NCBI GenBank assembly: GCA_034766995.1
Contig: CM068315.1
Coordinates: 22,219,062-22,283,061, forward strand
Direction of reading: 5' to 3'
From: Acanthacorydalis orientalis
Lineage: Eukaryota; Arthropoda; Insecta; Megaloptera; Corydalidae
DNA length: 64,000 nucleotides
The position numbers and the translations under genes were made by a program. Below are positions 14,583-25,674 of this stretch, piece by piece (position 1 is the stretch's first letter; each line of letters starts with the position of its first letter). The notes beneath the pieces were generated by a model. The model saw only the letters and a program-made list of their open reading frames with translations, did not search any database and was not told where the DNA came from.

Positions 14583-14869
14583 TCACGTCTGCAAAGCAGT
14601 ACTGATTTCACGATGGATATTTGCTATCTCATGAATTTGTGTTGCGAGTTGTGCGTTCAACGTTAACAATACTTGTCGTTGAGACTCGTGCGCTGACATC
14701 GCAATGTCAAGTTGATTTTGTGCCATTTTTGCTGTGGTTTGTATTTCAGCATTCTCTTTTAATGATTTCAACTCCTCATTTTTTGCCATCACTTCAGTTT
14801 CAAGTTGTTCGACACGGTGGCGTAGCACTTGTATTTCTTTACGTAGTTCATCAGTATTTTCACCACCTC
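14583..14869 (-). CDS. homer: Homer scaffold protein, last coding exon (C-terminal coiled coil)
   Basis: Homer proteins link membrane receptors to intracellular calcium stores at synapses and muscle; their C-terminal coiled coil drives tetramer formation. This exon begins after a TTTATAATTAG acceptor, completes a Gly codon split with the upstream exon, and runs 94 codons to TGA at 14583-14585. The protein starts GGENTDELRKE, continues as a leucine-heptad coiled coil (LRHRVEQLETEV, KNEELKSLKE) and ends REISTALQT. Glu, Gln and Leu dominate and there are no Pro, as in a long coiled coil. Identification comes mainly from the preceding exon, whose ARLTSALQES-NVDEWKRQL block is the Homer signature; the phases match. 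The stop codon is intact. A Homer-like coiled-coil paralogue is the only alternative I consider. Confidence 0.87.
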
Positions 14870-15084
14870 CTAATTATAAAACATCCCAATCAACTATGTA
14901 CTGATAAATTTATTTTAAAAATTGTTATACTCTGTACACAAGTCATTAATAGAGCTTATAATTAGTTTTGCAAATAGATTAAATAAAATATATGAATGGA
15001 ACAAATATATACAATATCAATACAACTAACAGCACACTTTCTACTTTATTTACAATATGAAAAAAATCATTTTAGTCCTAAATA

Positions 15085-17345
15085 TTGTGTTGGAACAAAA
15101 GTTCGCAGTGTTTTCCAATAGATGTCATTTACTTGGAGTTTCGCGTACAGTTCGATTATATGACATGACCTCCAATGTGTTATTTTGATAGGTGATATTT
15201 CAACGTTTCTTTCTCTGCTATTATTGTTCAATTTTGTGAATTTTAAATCTGTTAAATTTGAAATTGAAAGTAGAGGAATATAAGGTGCATTTTTGTCATT
15301 TAATGCTATTTTATTTCTGGAGAGGAAAAAGCGTTAATAAAGAGACAATAAAAAAGAAAAATTGTCTCTTAAAAGTTAAGAGACAATAAAAAAGATATCC
15401 GACGTTTCCGACGAAAAAGGTGCCGTAGCTAGCAGTACTGTTCAAAAGTGGTTCGCTCAGTTTAGAGATGGAAAATTCGACTTAGAGGATTGAGAACGTC
15501 CCAGTAGACCTGCAGTTGTTAATAATGACAACATTTTAATACGTATTAAAAATAATCAACATTACATGACATGGGACATTTCAGAGATACTGTAGGTATC
15601 TCACGAGTGTTGTGAGACATTTGGATACACTTGGATATGTAAATCGCTACGATGTTTGGGTACCTCATAAGTTAACTGAAAGAAATTTAATAGAACGCAT
15701 TTCCATAAGAGATTCGCTCCTTAAAATAAATCAAAATGATCCGTTTCTAAAACGATTAATCACGGACAATGAAAAATGGATCGTCTACAATAGTGTAGAC
15801 CGAAAAAGGTCTTGGGGGAAATGAAATGAGTCTTCATTAACCACCCCAAAAGCGGGTCTTCATCCCAAAAAGGTGGCGTTGTGTATCTGGTGAGATTGGA
15901 AGTATTGTGTATTACGAGCTTCTCCCAAATAATCAAACGATAAATTCGGAGACGTATTGTGCTCAATTGGATCAATTAAAGGCGGCAATAGATCAAAAGT
16001 GTCCAGAATTGGCCAATCGGAAGGGTATCGTTTTCTACCAAGACAACGTTAGACTTCACGTCTCTTTGCATATCCGACAGTAATTGATACAGTTTGACTG
16101 TGACGTCCTACCTCACCTCCCATATTCACCTGATCTTGTACCTTCAAATTACCATTTGTTCCGGTCTTTGCAGAATTCCCTTAATGGAAAAAAAATTCAC
16201 TTCCCCGGAAGTCTGTAGGCACCACCTATATCAAATTCATCAGACAAAAAGATACCAAGTTCTAGGAAAACGGGATTATGAAACTACGTGAAAGATGGCG
16301 AAAGGTGGTGGATCAAAATGGTGTACGAGGTAAGACAATTAAGTAATGCGACCGATTTTTTTTCTCGGCCTGTGGTAACACTGCGAACCTGTAACTCCGC
16401 CACCGTAATAGCAGTCCCTACTCTCTCGATTAAGACCTTGACCACCCTCGTACGATCATTTCTTCGCCAGCTGTTTAGTGTTTTGTAACAACGCGCGAGT
16501 AGTGCATGTCACGAAAATGGAACAGACAAATTTAGAGCAACGGTGCGCGATAAAATTTTGTGCAAAACTCGGCGAAACCGCGACAGAAACTTATGAAAAA
16601 GTGCTTAAAGTGTATGGTAGTGATGCCCTGAGTCGTAGTCAGGTGCTTCGGTAGCATGCCGATTTTAAAAAAGGCCGTGAGAGCGTCAAAGACGAGGCGC
16701 GGAGTCCAAAGTGAAAACCATGTTGATTTGCTTCTTCGACAGCAAAGGGGTGGTTCACAAAGAGTTCGTACCACCTGGACAAACCGTAAATCAAGTATTC
16801 TACCGCAATGTGCTCGAAAAATTACGAAAAAGGGTGCTCAGAGTGCGTCCAGAGATCGCGAAGACTTGGGTTCTGCATCACGACAATGCTCCCTGTCACA
16901 GTGCGTTCAGTGTCTCTCAGTTTTTGGCGTCTAAAGGCATCGCAACGTTACCACAACCGCCCTATTCACCGGACATGTCACCCTGCGACTTTTTCCTATT
17001 CCCCCATATGAAAAAATTCGTCAAAGGTCGACATTTTGACTCCGTTGAAGATATCCAAGAATCTGTGACGAGGGTACTCGGAGAGGTCCCACAAGAAGTG
17101 TTCCAGAATTGTTACGAAAACTGGAAAACTCGCTGGAATAAGTGTATAGATGCGGGAGGGGACTACTTTGAAGGGGATCGCAGCAATGTACCTTAATTTT
17201 TAAATATACTCGATTTTTGAATTTTGTCGCATTACTTAATTGTCTGACCTCGTATATGTATTAGAATAAAAGTATATGTACAAATAAATAAACACTGTCT
17301 TTAAATTTCGCCTTAAAAACGCTACGAACTTTTGTTCCAATCCAA
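15085..17345 (+). mobile_element. Degraded mariner element B in Homer intron, interrupted by element A1
   Basis: The ends read TTGTGTTGGAACAAAAGTTC on the left and, as reverse complement, TTGGATTGGAACAAAAGTTC on the right, flanked by TA duplications at 15083-15084 and 17346-17347. Without the inserted 929 bp the element is about 1.33 kb, normal for mariner. The plus-strand transposase is broken by stops and shifts: helix-turn-helix block VQKWFAQFRDGKFDLED near 15440-15492, a 70-residue open piece at 15612-15824 (RHLDTLGYVNRYDVWVPH, then LITDNEKWIVYN in place of TGDEKWI), then HPKKVALCIW and a decayed VFYQDN region near 16030. The first catalytic Asp motif is altered (TDNEKW). The C-terminus VVDQNG is split at 16324 by A1 and resumes as YVLE-stop after it. 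It lies in the intron 14870-17457 in antisense orientation to homer. Confidence 0.9.
16326..17252 (+). mobile_element. Mariner family A, copy 1 (internally deleted), nested in element B
   Basis: Terminal repeats CGAGGTAAGACAATTAAG (left) and CGAGGTCAGACAATTAAG (right, reverse complement) extend to about 27 bp and are flanked by TA at 16324-16325 and 17253-17254. The transposase start ATG at 16518 opens MEQTNLEQRCAIKFCAKLGE, the helix-turn-helix half, but is stopped by TAG at 16652 and then by an internal deletion after DEARS that joins the N-terminal part to the catalytic domain at GTCCAAAGTG (about 16710). The C-terminal frame 16711-17196 keeps the second and third Asp (HHDNAPCH and SPCDFFLF, 34 residues between them, the mariner D34D spacing) but lacks the first Asp region. 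It cannot encode a working transposase, yet its ends look fully recognisable. Confidence 0.95.
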
Positions 17346-17457
17346 TATAAAGTTGTTTTTCTTACCTAAATATGCCTTTTGCTAGTGTATGTCTAATTCT
17401 GGTAAATTCTTTTCATCGATTTGACTGTGTGTTATATGTCATTATGAATTCACTTAC

Positions 17458-17642
17458 CTTTACTGTTTTCCAAATCAGCTTGATATTTAGCTTTCATACG
17501 TGCATTTTCTTCTTTATAACTTTGTAGTTGACGCTTCCATTCATCTACATTTGCTGTACTTTCTTGAAGTGCACTCGTCAGACGTGCATTATTATTCTTC
17601 AAAGTTGCTAATTCAATCTCCCATTTTTTCGCATTGGCTGAA
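17458..17642 (-). CDS. homer: Homer scaffold protein, penultimate coding exon (start of coiled coil)
   Basis: The exon is bounded by an acceptor (TTTTTTACAG) at its upstream side and a GTAAGTG donor at its downstream side. It carries 61 full codons plus one base at each edge. The encoded segment begins SANAKKWEIELATLKNNNAR, then LTSALQESTANVDEWKRQLQ and ends YQADLENSK. The pattern KKWE-EL--L--NNARLTSALQES-ANV--WKRQL---K-EN is the conserved start of the Homer coiled coil in insects and vertebrates (vertebrate form [30 protein letters not shown]). The final G joins GA of the next exon to give Gly. The upstream exons with the linker and the EVH1 domain were not recognised in the window. Confidence 0.9.
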
Positions 17643-18385
17643 CTGTAAAAAATGACTTTGTTAAATTATATACATTTATACATGTATGTTTGTGTCAAGC
17701 TGTGGAAAATTTAAGATTAAGATGGGAAAAACTTGTAAATAATAACGGAAAATATATTATGGATAAAAATTAAAACGTCAATTTCTTTTGCCGTTTCGAA
17801 ACTTATTTTAAAAAACCGCACTACTTATGAGATTATCCAATATTAACAGTTAAAAATTCTTAACTTAGATTTTCCGAGTAATGAAAAATCTAATATTAGT
17901 CGAGCAAAATCGATAAGTGATTATAGATTAGATTTTCGTACACATCCATATTTAAATACATCTATTCCATACTTATTTGTTTACTAATACCATATTCATT
18001 TATTTTTTATTATATACAAATAAAAATAGCCATATTATTGTATGATATTTGTAATTTAATTTGTCAGTATCCTGTTTTTTTTTGTGAAATTCTCTATAAA
18101 TTAAATATGTAGATGTGTATATTGACATTATTTTATTGTAAAAATTCTTAAATTATTTTCGGACTTTTTGTTTATTATGAAGATTGTTGACTTTCATCAA
18201 ATAATAAGTTTAATTATTAACTTATTGTAGCATTTATGAACGAATTTTTTTAAATATAAGTTACAGATGATACAATTTTTTTAAATTATATTTTCTTTAT
18301 TTATTCATTATTTTAAATCGTAAGTCTTTACATATTTTATACCAACAAGCATATAGTAATATTATTTTTACTATCAGTATTCAAT

Positions 18386-18448
<63 letters not shown>

Positions 18449-18570
18449 TTATGATGAATATAAATTCAATATCGAATCAGCATGATTCTTATAATGAAAG
18501 AATTTCATTGAAGACAAAAAATCGATTTACTACAATTACTTATTTTATATAAAAACTATATATATATATA
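17643..18570. other. Homer intron sequence, no further feature apart from TA tract
   Basis: AT-rich intronic or upstream DNA on the 5' side of the penultimate Homer exon. It contains a pure (TA)n tract at 18389-18447 and a shorter one at 18558-18570 that abuts mariner E. Nothing coding was recognised. Confidence 0.5.
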
Positions 18571-19810
18571 TTGGATCAGTGTAAAAGTTCGTATACGATT
18601 TAATAGGTGGTATTAAGAGCGCCGCATGGCGCCGCTCGTAATTGAAATGTATTCATGTTATATATCATTTGACAGGTGATGATCGGAGCTGTCATTTAAA
18701 CATTGACGCATTTGCTTCGATTTGATTTACGTGTAAGAAAAATTTTTTAAAATTAACAACAAAAAGATACACTTTCGTCACATTATGTTGTACGAGTTTC
18801 GGAAATGAGTAACCGTTGGCGCGCCAACAAAAAATATTCGGGAGGTTTATTTGAACAATGCACCATCACTTCCAGCTGTGAAGAAATGGTTTGCTAAATT
18901 TCGACTTGTCGATTTTAACCTCGAAGGTCAACTCAGCTCTAAATGGCCTACTGAGATCAACGACAATGTTGTGGGTGCATTAGTTGACAATAACTCACGA
19001 ATTTTGTCGAAAGAGGTTGCCGTGACACTCAACGTTGACGTATCGACTACATTTCGGCATTTAAAAAAGCTGGGGTTCATGTTGAAGCTCGATACATGGG
19101 TGTCACACTCGTTTGAAAAAAATAAATTTCATCGCATCTCTTTGGTAGTAGTTTCTTTACTAGACGCCTGAACAGAGAGCCTTTCTTGGATCAGATGATG
19201 ACTGACGATGAGAAATTGATCCTATACAACAACTTTCGACGCAGACAAACGTGGAAACAAGTGAATGAACGGGTAGATTCACTCGTCAAAGCTGGCTTGC
19301 ATCCGATGAAGGTGTTGCTACGTTTAGTGGTATTGCAAAGGTGTTGTTTATTTTGAGCTGTTCCCCCAGGGTGAGACAATTACTAGAAGTACTGTCAGCA
19401 ACTAACCAAAAGTAGCAATTAAAGAAAAGCGTCCGATTTTGGTCCATCGCAAAGGGGTCACCTTTCACCACGAAAACGCAAAACTGACTACAAAAACTGA
19501 AGCAGTTGAAATAGGAAATCATTTCGCATCCACCGTATTCTCCGGAAATTGCACCTTCGTATTATCATTTGCTCCGGTCGCTGCAGAACAGTTTCCGGTC
19601 GTGGAGGGCGTCAAAAAGCACCTCACCGCCTTTTTTGCTGAAAAATCGGGCAGCTTTTACAAACGAAGAATACAGCAGCTACCTGAGCGTTGGAAAATGA
19701 TTGCAGAAAACGATGGTAAATACATAATTGATAAATACAAGTGTTTTCTGCGTCAAATGAACGCTTCAGTTTCAATTTTAAATCGTATACGAAGTTTTAC
19801 ACTGATCCAA
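18571..19810 (+). mobile_element. Degraded mariner element E
   Basis: The ends are TTGGATCAGTGTAAAAGTTC on the left and TTGGATCAGTGTAAAACTTC as reverse complement on the right; about 30 bp pair with one mismatch. TA duplications lie at 18569-18570 and 19811-19812, and both flanks are TA-repeat. At 1240 bp it is near full length. Plus-strand transposase pieces: 18851-19171 with VKKWFAKFRLVDFNLEGQ (helix-turn-helix) and FRHLKKLGFMLKLDTWVSH; then TDDEKLILYNN in place of the TGDEKWILYNN first-Asp motif; then 19439-19749 with VHRKGVTFHHENAK, where the second catalytic Asp has become Glu, and QQLPERWKMIAENDGKY at the C-terminus. Stops and shifts separate the pieces, so it is dead. Confidence 0.88.
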
Positions 19811-19812
19811 TA

Positions 19813-19814
19813 TA

Positions 19815-19853
<39 letters not shown>
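19813..19853. repeat. (TA)n tract flanking mariner E
   Basis: TA dinucleotides with one TACATA variant, contiguous with the right target duplication of element E. Confidence 0.93.
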
Positions 19854-19854
<1 letters not shown>

Positions 19855-19929
19855 GCCAATGTATTGATCTGAATTTATAAATGTTTTTTTTTTTGAAGAT
19901 TATTCCTACTAAATTTATTAACTTATTAC

Positions 19930-20470
19930 ATATCGTGGCATTACATTCGAACATAAAAATGATCTTATATTAACTTGCCTTAACATTTCTTTTGATTTAA
20001 ATTGTTATTTACTGATATCAATTAATAAATGATATTTAAATATGAATAACAAACATAAATATATATTATATTAATGAAATTATCAGTATTTAGTATTATT
20101 AATTGCCATATTCAATATCTTTTTGTTGTGTTAAATGTGACAATATTAATTTATAAGTGGACAATTGCACACTGCATGAAAACTTAGTTGAAATATGATA
20201 GAAACAAAAAGTGAAAGAGAAAAGAGTAACACGTCTTATAGAATCGGTATACTTTTGTTCAAATATTGAAGATAATTTTATTATATATCTTTAGTTATCT
20301 TTGGTGTTTTTGCATTTTTACAGCATAGTAAGTAGTGAACTATAAATTAAGTCAAATTCCGGCGAATTACACTAAAATTATTCTAAAAAGGTATTGACAA
20401 TGTTAATGAAATTTTACATAACATTTCCTCTGTTCTTTAATACACACTCGAAAAAGTCTAAACATATTCC
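19930..20470. repeat. Dispersed repeat family S, copy 1
   Basis: This stretch shares a series of blocks in the same order with 26825-27130, 47757-48370 and 58440-59115: CATTACATTCGAACATAAAAATGA, then TTATTTACTGATA, then ATTTAGTATTATTAATTG with ATATTCAATAT, then CAAATTCCGGCGAATTACA with TTCTAAAA. It has no coding potential and no ends I could define. Confidence 0.5.
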
Positions 20471-21323
20471 TTTAATTATGTAATAATATTCATAAATCTG
20501 ATATTGTAATAATATTCATAAATCTAATTATCCCATACATTTTAAAGATATAAAATTATAAAGCTGATGATTTACATCATATGATAGACAACAAAATATT
20601 CTGAACTGATTGGTTATTTAAATGAATATTGTTTAATCATTAAAAAAATCTAATTTTTATTATAAAAAAATAATAAACTTCTAAACAATAATATTAAAAT
20701 AATATGTATTTTTTAGTAATAATGCAATTATATTAGAATCAGAAACAATGATAACATTACACAAAGTTTAATGTTATCGTATACGATATAAATGTAAGTA
20801 ATTTTTACGCTGAAGAATATACAATACATTATGCTACATTGTAAATCACCGGTTCGTGACAACATTAAATTTCATTTGCTGTTCTTGTGGGGAAAAATCA
20901 CATAAACATGAAAAATAAATTTAATTCGCATCGACTAATTGCTAATTAGGTTTGGACAATGAACTTTTATTAGCAAATTAGTCATGCAGAACAAAAAAGT
21001 TTTGTAAGCTCCAATTCATTCTAATTATCTGTTACATTAGAAAATCCAGAATATAGAAAGAATAAAACATATATATATATATATATATATATATAAACAT
21101 ATATCATTTCTCAATTGAATGTAAGTGCTGAGCTGTTATGATAGATTGATAAACATATTTTACGCCTTTCTAGTTACCACATATTTCCCTTTTATATCAT
21201 TTGTTTTACAAAAATTCACTCGACAATTACTAAATGTTCGTTATGTGAAAATTATGTTGGAATTCATCAGTAATTACTACAAACTTTATGTATGTACATA
21301 CTGTACATAAATAAACGTGTGTG

Positions 21324-21327
<4 letters not shown>

Positions 21328-21402
<75 letters not shown>
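21328..21402. repeat. (TA)n microsatellite
   Basis: TA tract of about 75 bp preceded by GTGTGT. Confidence 0.97.
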
Positions 21403-21404
<2 letters not shown>

Positions 21405-22004
21405 ACATAACGAAAGTCGACTAATATACGTATACTAAAACCATAGAATATTATATGAAATTGAGTTTAAGACTATTATTGTATAAGATGTATTGAAACT
21501 CTTTCACTTAATAATTCGGTACTATGTGGAATGTTTGCATTGTTTTTATTTTTAATTGTGGAAAAAATACAACATCACATGAATTTAACTCTTTTTGTAA
21601 TTTTGTCAGATAATGATTAAATCTCGATCACAAATCTCTCCGTCACATTTGCTTCAAGATATTTTAAACGATGGGCATCTTAATGCTATCAACTTTAAAA
21701 AAATGTATATAAAATTACAATAACGCGATGTTACGGTTTCAGCAAAATGATCTACGTAACCAGAATCCTACATTATTGATTTCGGCTATTAAACCATCTT
21801 CTAATAGTCTCTAATATTAAATATCATAAACCTACCACAACATATGATTTAAGAGTGGAAAATGATTGTAGCTGAATTTGAGTACATAAGAATTTACAAA
21901 ACTGAGTTGAAGAAAATAATTATTTTTTTACATAGTGTGTTATTTAGTACTTAATAGCTACAATTTAAAAAAATAATAGCAATTAACGTAAAATTTGTCG
22001 AATC

Positions 22005-22060
<56 letters not shown>
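22005..22060. repeat. (TA)n microsatellite
   Basis: Pure TA tract of about 56 bp. Confidence 0.97.
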
Positions 22061-22061
<1 letters not shown>

Positions 22062-22201
22062 GCATTGTATTTAAAAGTAATTGATTAGAAGAAATTAGTA
22101 CAATTTATGTTTCATAGCTTATTTAAGGCAGTATTTAGATGGTAGTTACTAAATAATAATTATTTACCATTCATGTACTAATGAATTTCATTAGCATCAG
22201 A

Positions 22202-22203
<2 letters not shown>

Positions 22204-22265
<62 letters not shown>
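22204..22265. repeat. (TA)n microsatellite
   Basis: Pure TA tract of about 62 bp. Confidence 0.97.
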
Positions 22266-22267
<2 letters not shown>

Positions 22268-22392
22268 ACTGATTGACTTATACATTCCAAATGAGATTGA
22301 TAAAACCTAAAATATATTTCTCTATTACTTGATATTCTACTTGGAAAAAATGTACAAATTTATGTTACTACTAATTTCATAAATGACTTTTA

Positions 22393-22892
22393 TTAGGTGT
22401 ACAAATTAATTCGGTGCCTTTTTTTATAAAAAAATTAATGTTTACGGAAAAATGGAATACAATTCAATTCCCAAAATATCCCCCATTATTTTGTATAACT
22501 TGGTTCCATCTGTTTGGTAACTGAGGAATCCCTCTTCGAAAAAAGATGACGGTTTTGAGTCAATGAAGTCGTATTGCATTTTCGGACTGTTTTAACATTT
22601 TTTACGCGTCACAACACCTTACCCCAAAGGTGAACAAATCATTCTCGCGACTTCGGCAGCATTTTTTCAACTGAAATGCGAAAAGTATGTAATGTTTAAC
22701 ATGCTGCTTTTCAAACGCCAACGCGTTCACTCATGTTTTGTGAGGTTATTCCAACTGCATGACTAAGATATATAGTATTTTTAAATGTCAAGATTGGTAC
22801 TTCAAAAGACTTACACGATGAGAAAATATTTTAATTTAAAATAGTTATGAATTGATTGAATGTAAAGGTATCAAAATAATTTTTATACCTAA
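22393..22892 (-). mobile_element. Short internally deleted mariner F1
   Basis: TA duplications at 22391-22392 and 22893-22894 flank a 500-bp element. Ends: TTAGGTGTACAAATTAATTC on the left, TTAGGTATAAAAATTATTTT as reverse complement on the right (imperfect). The minus-strand translation near the left end gives IPQLPNRWNQVIQNNGGYFG, the typical C-terminus of a mariner transposase (usual form LPKRWQKVIESNGDYF), and near 22735 a short MSERVGV start. The catalytic core is absent, so this is a MITE-like deletion derivative. A sister copy (F2) lies 565 bp away in the same orientation. Confidence 0.8.
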
Positions 22893-23457
22893 TACATTGT
22901 AATTAAAATTAACATTATTACATATAAATGTATTTAAAATTCTTCGTTCGGTAGTAAGATGCAAAACATGTTCATGAACGTAAGAGCACTTGGAAAAATT
23001 GACCCAATATAAATTTTTGTCAAATATGTGTTGTTTTAATGTACTTTTAAAGAAAACTTTACATTTTTTTTTGTTTAGATTCCCAATTTTCATTATTTAA
23101 CTGAGTTTTAAATTGTCAGAAACCTTTGTAAAGTGCTGGCTACGTACTGTTTTATATGGATTTCAGTATTCAGTTCAGTCCCTGATTCATTATTACTTTC
23201 TCTTCATGCTATTGACAAGTTCGGTGAGGTTTGTTTTTGTTACTTTTTATTCGTTTCCGTTGGAAAAAAGTTATATCATCGGTATTATAAAGTTTTTTGA
23301 AGTGAATTATTTTATGATAAGGTATTTTCAGAAAATACTACAATAGAACCAACTGGTAAAAAGTTATATACGGAGAAATTTTATATTATTTTATATTTAT
23401 GCTTACTTAGGTTTATAATTTTCATATTTTTATGATTAAAATATCTTTATCTATGTA

Positions 23458-23955
23458 TTAATTGTACAAATTAATTAGGTGCCTTTTTATGAAAAATGAA
23501 TGTTTACGGAAAAATGGAATACATTTCAATCATCAAAATATTCTCCATTCTTTTGTATAACTTCGTTCAATCTGCCAGATAACTGAATAAATCCTTTATC
23601 AAAAAAAAGATGTCGGCTTTGAGTCAAAGTCATAATGCATTTTCGGACCTCTTTCACTGTTTTCGCATTTAGGGGATATTTTATGCGTCACAACACCTTC
23701 CCTCAAAGGTGAACAAATCATTCCCGCGATTTCGGTAATATTTTTTTAAACCGAAATGCGAAAAGTATGTAATACCTAATATGCTGCTTTCGGACGCCAT
23801 CGTGTTCACAACTGTTTTGTGAGGTTATGTCAATTGTTTGGTTTAAATGTTAAGATAAGAACTTCAAAATCCTAAAATGTCAAGAAAATATTTTAATTTA
23901 AAATGGAGTTATGATTGATTCAATTTAAAGACACAGAACTAATTTTTACACCTAA
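23458..23955 (-). mobile_element. Short internally deleted mariner F2
   Basis: TA at 23456-23457 and 23956-23957 flank 498 bp that align with F1 along their whole length, including the phrase TGTTTACGGAAAAATGGAAT near the left end and AGAAAATATTTTAATTTAAA near the right. The right end read inward is TTAGGTGTAAAAATTAGTTC. A decayed transposase C-terminus (LADWTKLYKRMENIL) is visible on the minus strand. No catalytic residues remain. Confidence 0.8.
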
Positions 23956-23965
23956 TATCTCATTC

Positions 23966-24260
23966 CACAAACCATAAAAATATTTCTGATCAAAAATGTA
24001 TAGTAAAAGATTATTGACAATTTTTTATTGTCGCTTGTGCATATTGATGAAGATTCTATCATCATTAAGAAATGTAAGGCATGGAAAAATCTTTAGATGC
24101 TCTGAGGATAATAGCATTGTCATCGAAATGCGCATAAACAACAATTAAACTCATCAATAATCATTTATTGAGTATTTTTCACAGATCCTTTTTATGGTTT
24201 GTAAGATAAAAAAAATGTTTGTGAAAGTTAATTTAGCCACAATGATAGAACTGAAATGAG
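23966..24260. repeat. Foldback repeat family R, copy 2
   Basis: The left arm, about 23966-24065 (CACAAACCATAAAAATATTT, CTGATCAAAAATG, TTTTTTATTGTCGCTTGTGC), is the approximate reverse complement of the right arm, about 24105-24210 (GCGCATAAACAACAATT, AATAATCATTTATTGAG, TTTTTATGGTTTGTAAGA). The transcript of either strand would fold into an imperfect stem of roughly 100 bp. The right flank AATTTAGCCACAAT is shared with copy 1. Confidence 0.65.
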
Positions 24261-24309
24261 GTATTATTAGTTTATATATTACTGGAAACCAAGAAATTAA
24301 CAAAATGTA

Positions 24310-24727
24310 GGGTCTGGTTCACATTAGGATAGTAGGCCCTGGAGTGCAGTGGTAGTGTGTATACTATCTCGTTACTACCATAATGTAAACACTTTAGGAC
24401 AATGAAAGTAGAATACTAAAAATAGGAACGAGTAGAGTAGTAGCAAATGTGGAATAGTACACTCTACTATCCTCTCCCCTTGCCACAAATTTATCGCAAT
24501 TATTGCAATAGAGTAGAGTAGTCGGGCACGAAACGTGTATTTACAAGTTTTATTTTTACTTAAGGAGTTTGTTGGTTGGTTGTTTTAAACTTAAAATTAA
24601 ACTCTTCTCTACCAAACCACTAGCTTTGTGTAAGCGAACCAAACTGTAAATGTTTGTAGTGTAGAGGTCTAGAGAAAAAGTAGGCTAGTGTACTCAACAG
24701 GTTACTAACCTAATGTAAACCAGCTCT
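24310..24727. mobile_element. Non-coding MITE with 26-bp terminal inverted repeats
   Basis: Left end GGGTCTGGTTCACATTAGGA and right end (reverse complement) AGAGCTGGTTTACATTAGGT pair at about 20 of 26 positions. TA dinucleotides at 24308-24309 and 24728-24729 could be the target duplication. The 418-bp interior is less AT-rich than its surroundings, with repeated GTAGAGTAGTAG-like motifs and no reading frame. Superfamily is unknown; Tc1/mariner is suggested only by the TA flanks. Confidence 0.6.
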
Positions 24728-25187
24728 TAGTTTGTAATTTTCTTTTCTTCTTTGTTTTTTTCTTTCTTTTTCATTCTGAACCTACATTTAAAATTTAAAA
24801 TTAATTTTCTGTACTGTTTAAGACAAATAATACAGTGAATTTCCAGTATTTTTACACGTGCTAGTATGGTAAAAGTTATATTATCTAATAAAATAGCTAA
24901 ATAATAATATTTTTTTAAAAAATAAGAATTATTTCAAATTTTGCCTAATCTTAATTTATCAACAAAGAATAGTTTTTGTAAATTTTCATTAAAATTTACT
25001 GTAGCGTTTTAGAGAAATTAATTACAATTCATCAAAATTTATCTATTTTCACAAATTTGAATTACTAGACTATGAAAATAAGCAAAATTAACGATAGCCG
25101 GTGATTAAATCACTACACATTTCTATAATTGAATAAAACCATATACATTTCTATCAACATTATATTTCATTATATTTCAACACATAT

Positions 25188-25672
25188 TCACTACAACTTC
25201 TTAAATCCTGGCGAAACAATTATAGCAGAGAAATATTGTCAGAAAGTTGCATTGTTTACGGCCAGCATGAATCAATCGAAGAGGACAAATTCTTTTTTAT
25301 AAGAACAGCCAACCACACGTCTCAGAAATAACTTTAAAAAAATTAAATGAACTCGGTTATGAAACCTTACTTCACCCACTTTATTCTTCGGACCTGTCTC
25401 CGATAGATTATCATTTTTTTAAACATCTGACTAATTTCCTACGAGAGAAGGTTTTCAAAGATCAAGCATCAGCTCAAAGCGCTTTCGATGAATTCATTAA
25501 TTATTAGGACTCCAGAATTCCATCTTGTAAAAGTAAACAAACTTGTTTCCCGTCAGGAAAAATATGTACAGACCAATGGTCTTTATTTTGATTAATAAAT
25601 ACAATTTTTAATTGATATATGCATCTTCATACTCGATACGTAAAAACTGCAATTATTTTTGCACCAACCTAA
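25188..25672 (+). mobile_element. 5'-truncated cecropia-type mariner H
   Basis: The right terminal repeat, read inward, is TTAGGTTGGTGCAAAAATAA, the hallmark end of Hsmar1/cecropia-like mariners, followed by TA at 25673-25674. Plus-strand translation gives IHYNFLNPGETIIAEKYC at the left limit, then NSQPHVSEITLKKLNELGYE and SSDLSPIDYHFFKHLTNFL, corresponding to the region between the second and third catalytic Asp of that family. The third Asp (PIDYHFF) is kept; the second Asp region is destroyed. No left terminal repeat was found; the 5' half is missing. Confidence 0.8.
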
Positions 25673-25674
25673 TA

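Larger units (their letters stand above)
20471..22392. other. AT-rich non-coding stretch
   Basis: No gene or transposon relic was recognised. A 26-bp-period duplication of TGTAATAATATTCATAAATC lies at about 20479-20526. TA tracts are at 21069-21095 and in the three listed entries. A patch near 21620-21780 of higher complexity has no convincing frame. Confidence 0.5.

Noticed and set aside
14621..14965. 114-codon plus-strand frame opposite the last Homer exon
   Set aside because: It is the antisense shadow of the Homer coiled coil, whose splice sites and family match are on the minus strand.
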